NCBI GenBank assembly: GCA_009695405.1
Contig: SIAZ01000213.1
Location: 1-6,080 of the forward strand
DNA: 6,080 bases
DNA from: Pedosphaera sp.
Lineage (GTDB): Bacteria > Verrucomicrobiota > Verrucomicrobiia > Limisphaerales > UBA9464
Direction: 5' to 3'
Part shown: positions 6,026-6,080 of the stretch, one piece after another
Position numbering within the stretch: the first letter of the stretch is position 1
Layout: each line of letters starts with the position of its first letter
Position numbers and translations under genes: made by a program
Notes under the pieces: generated by a model
The model's input: the letters and a program-made list of their open reading frames with translations, nothing else
Told to the model about the DNA's origin: nothing
The model's database searches: none

Positions 6026-6080
6026 TTAGGCTTTCGCCGGTTTCCAGTTCCAAGGCAGGAGTTCGGCAACGGTATGGTTC
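6026..6080 (-). CDS. IS66-family transposase, C-terminal end only
   Basis: The last 17 codons before a TAA at 6028-6026 read NHTVAELLPWNWKPAKA. The LLPWNW block near the very end is typical of the IS66 transposase (TnpC) C-terminal domain. The catalytic DDE core would lie beyond the right edge. The identification rests on one short motif plus the correctly placed GTAAGCG end about 90 bases downstream; together they make a consistent case. Confidence 0.65.
   Translation of the reverse strand, partial: NHTVAELLPWNWKPAKA

Larger units (their letters stand above)
5936..6080 (-). mobile_element. End of an IS66-family insertion sequence, continuing off the right edge
   Basis: The element starts with GTAAGCG at 5936, the type of outer end I know for IS66-family terminal inverted repeats. 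About 90 bases inward, on the minus strand, is the C-terminus of an IS66-type transposase. This is the 3' side of the element. IS66 elements make 8-base target duplications; the flanking eight bases here, ACTTAAGT (5928-5935), are the predicted target copy. The other end, the rest of the transposase and the helper genes tnpA/tnpB lie beyond the window. The IS end is about 50 bases upstream of the first conserved codons of nnr. Confidence 0.65.

Noticed and set aside
5936..6069. N-terminal extension of the NnrE frame back to TTG 6069
   Set aside because: The extra residues lie inside the IS66-like element, overlap the transposase tail, and do not resemble the NnrE N-terminus.
5964..6080. Minus-strand frame reading EPYRCRTPALELETGESL and ending at a TAG (5966-5964), as the 3' end of an upstream gene
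   Set aside because: It overlaps the frame ending LLPWNWKPAKA, which has a recognisable IS66 transposase motif and a matching IS end downstream. Both cannot be real, and this one resembles nothing I know.

Overview
The window reads as a stretch of chromosomal housekeeping genes from a Gram-negative-type bacterium, with an insertion sequence entering at the right edge. A member of the Verrucomicrobiota/Planctomycetota group is the best guess. The reasons are a DUF5069 protein, a family I know mainly from those phyla, an apparent general lack of Shine-Dalgarno sequences before the genes, and an IS66-type transposase tail. This assignment is inference; no rRNA or other phylogenetic marker is present.

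Left to right: (1) bases 1-97 probably hold the first codons of an unidentified minus-strand gene running off the left edge. (2) 319-897 (+) is rsmD, the 16S rRNA guanine-N2 methyltransferase, starting at GTG. (3) 1069-1860 (+) is a YycJ/WalJ-type metallo-beta-lactamase-fold hydrolase. (4) 1909-2445 (-) is a PduO-type cob(I)alamin adenosyltransferase, convergent with the hydrolase. (5) 2658-3863 (+) is a UPF0261/Tm-1-like protein, divergent from the adenosyltransferase. (6) 4028-4453 (+) is a DUF5069 protein with a good sigma-70-like promoter placed so close to its ATG that the mRNA should be almost leaderless. (7) 4485-5935 (-) is nnr, encoding the bifunctional NAD(P)H-hydrate epimerase/dehydratase, and it is broken. 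(8) 5936-6080 is the end of an IS66-like element, with a terminal sequence beginning GTAAGCG and the last codons of its transposase on the minus strand.

The most interesting part is the right third. The nnr reading frame is interrupted twice, at two C-tracts about 30 bases apart (G-tracts on the + strand, 5415-5417 and 5383-5389). Restoring one C at each gives a continuous family-like sequence through the NnrE/NnrD junction. The same gene has no ordinary start codon between the IS end and its first conserved block. The simplest reading is that the IS66-like element landed at or near the 5' end of nnr, cut it from its start and promoter, and the gene then decayed. Homopolymer sequencing error is the main alternative for the frameshifts, but it would not explain the missing start.

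The other genes do not form an obvious pathway: each is a single-gene or two-gene unit, strand changes are frequent, and several have their own intergenic spacer. I see no CRISPR array, tRNA, rRNA, toxin-antitoxin pair, recognised riboswitch or defence system.
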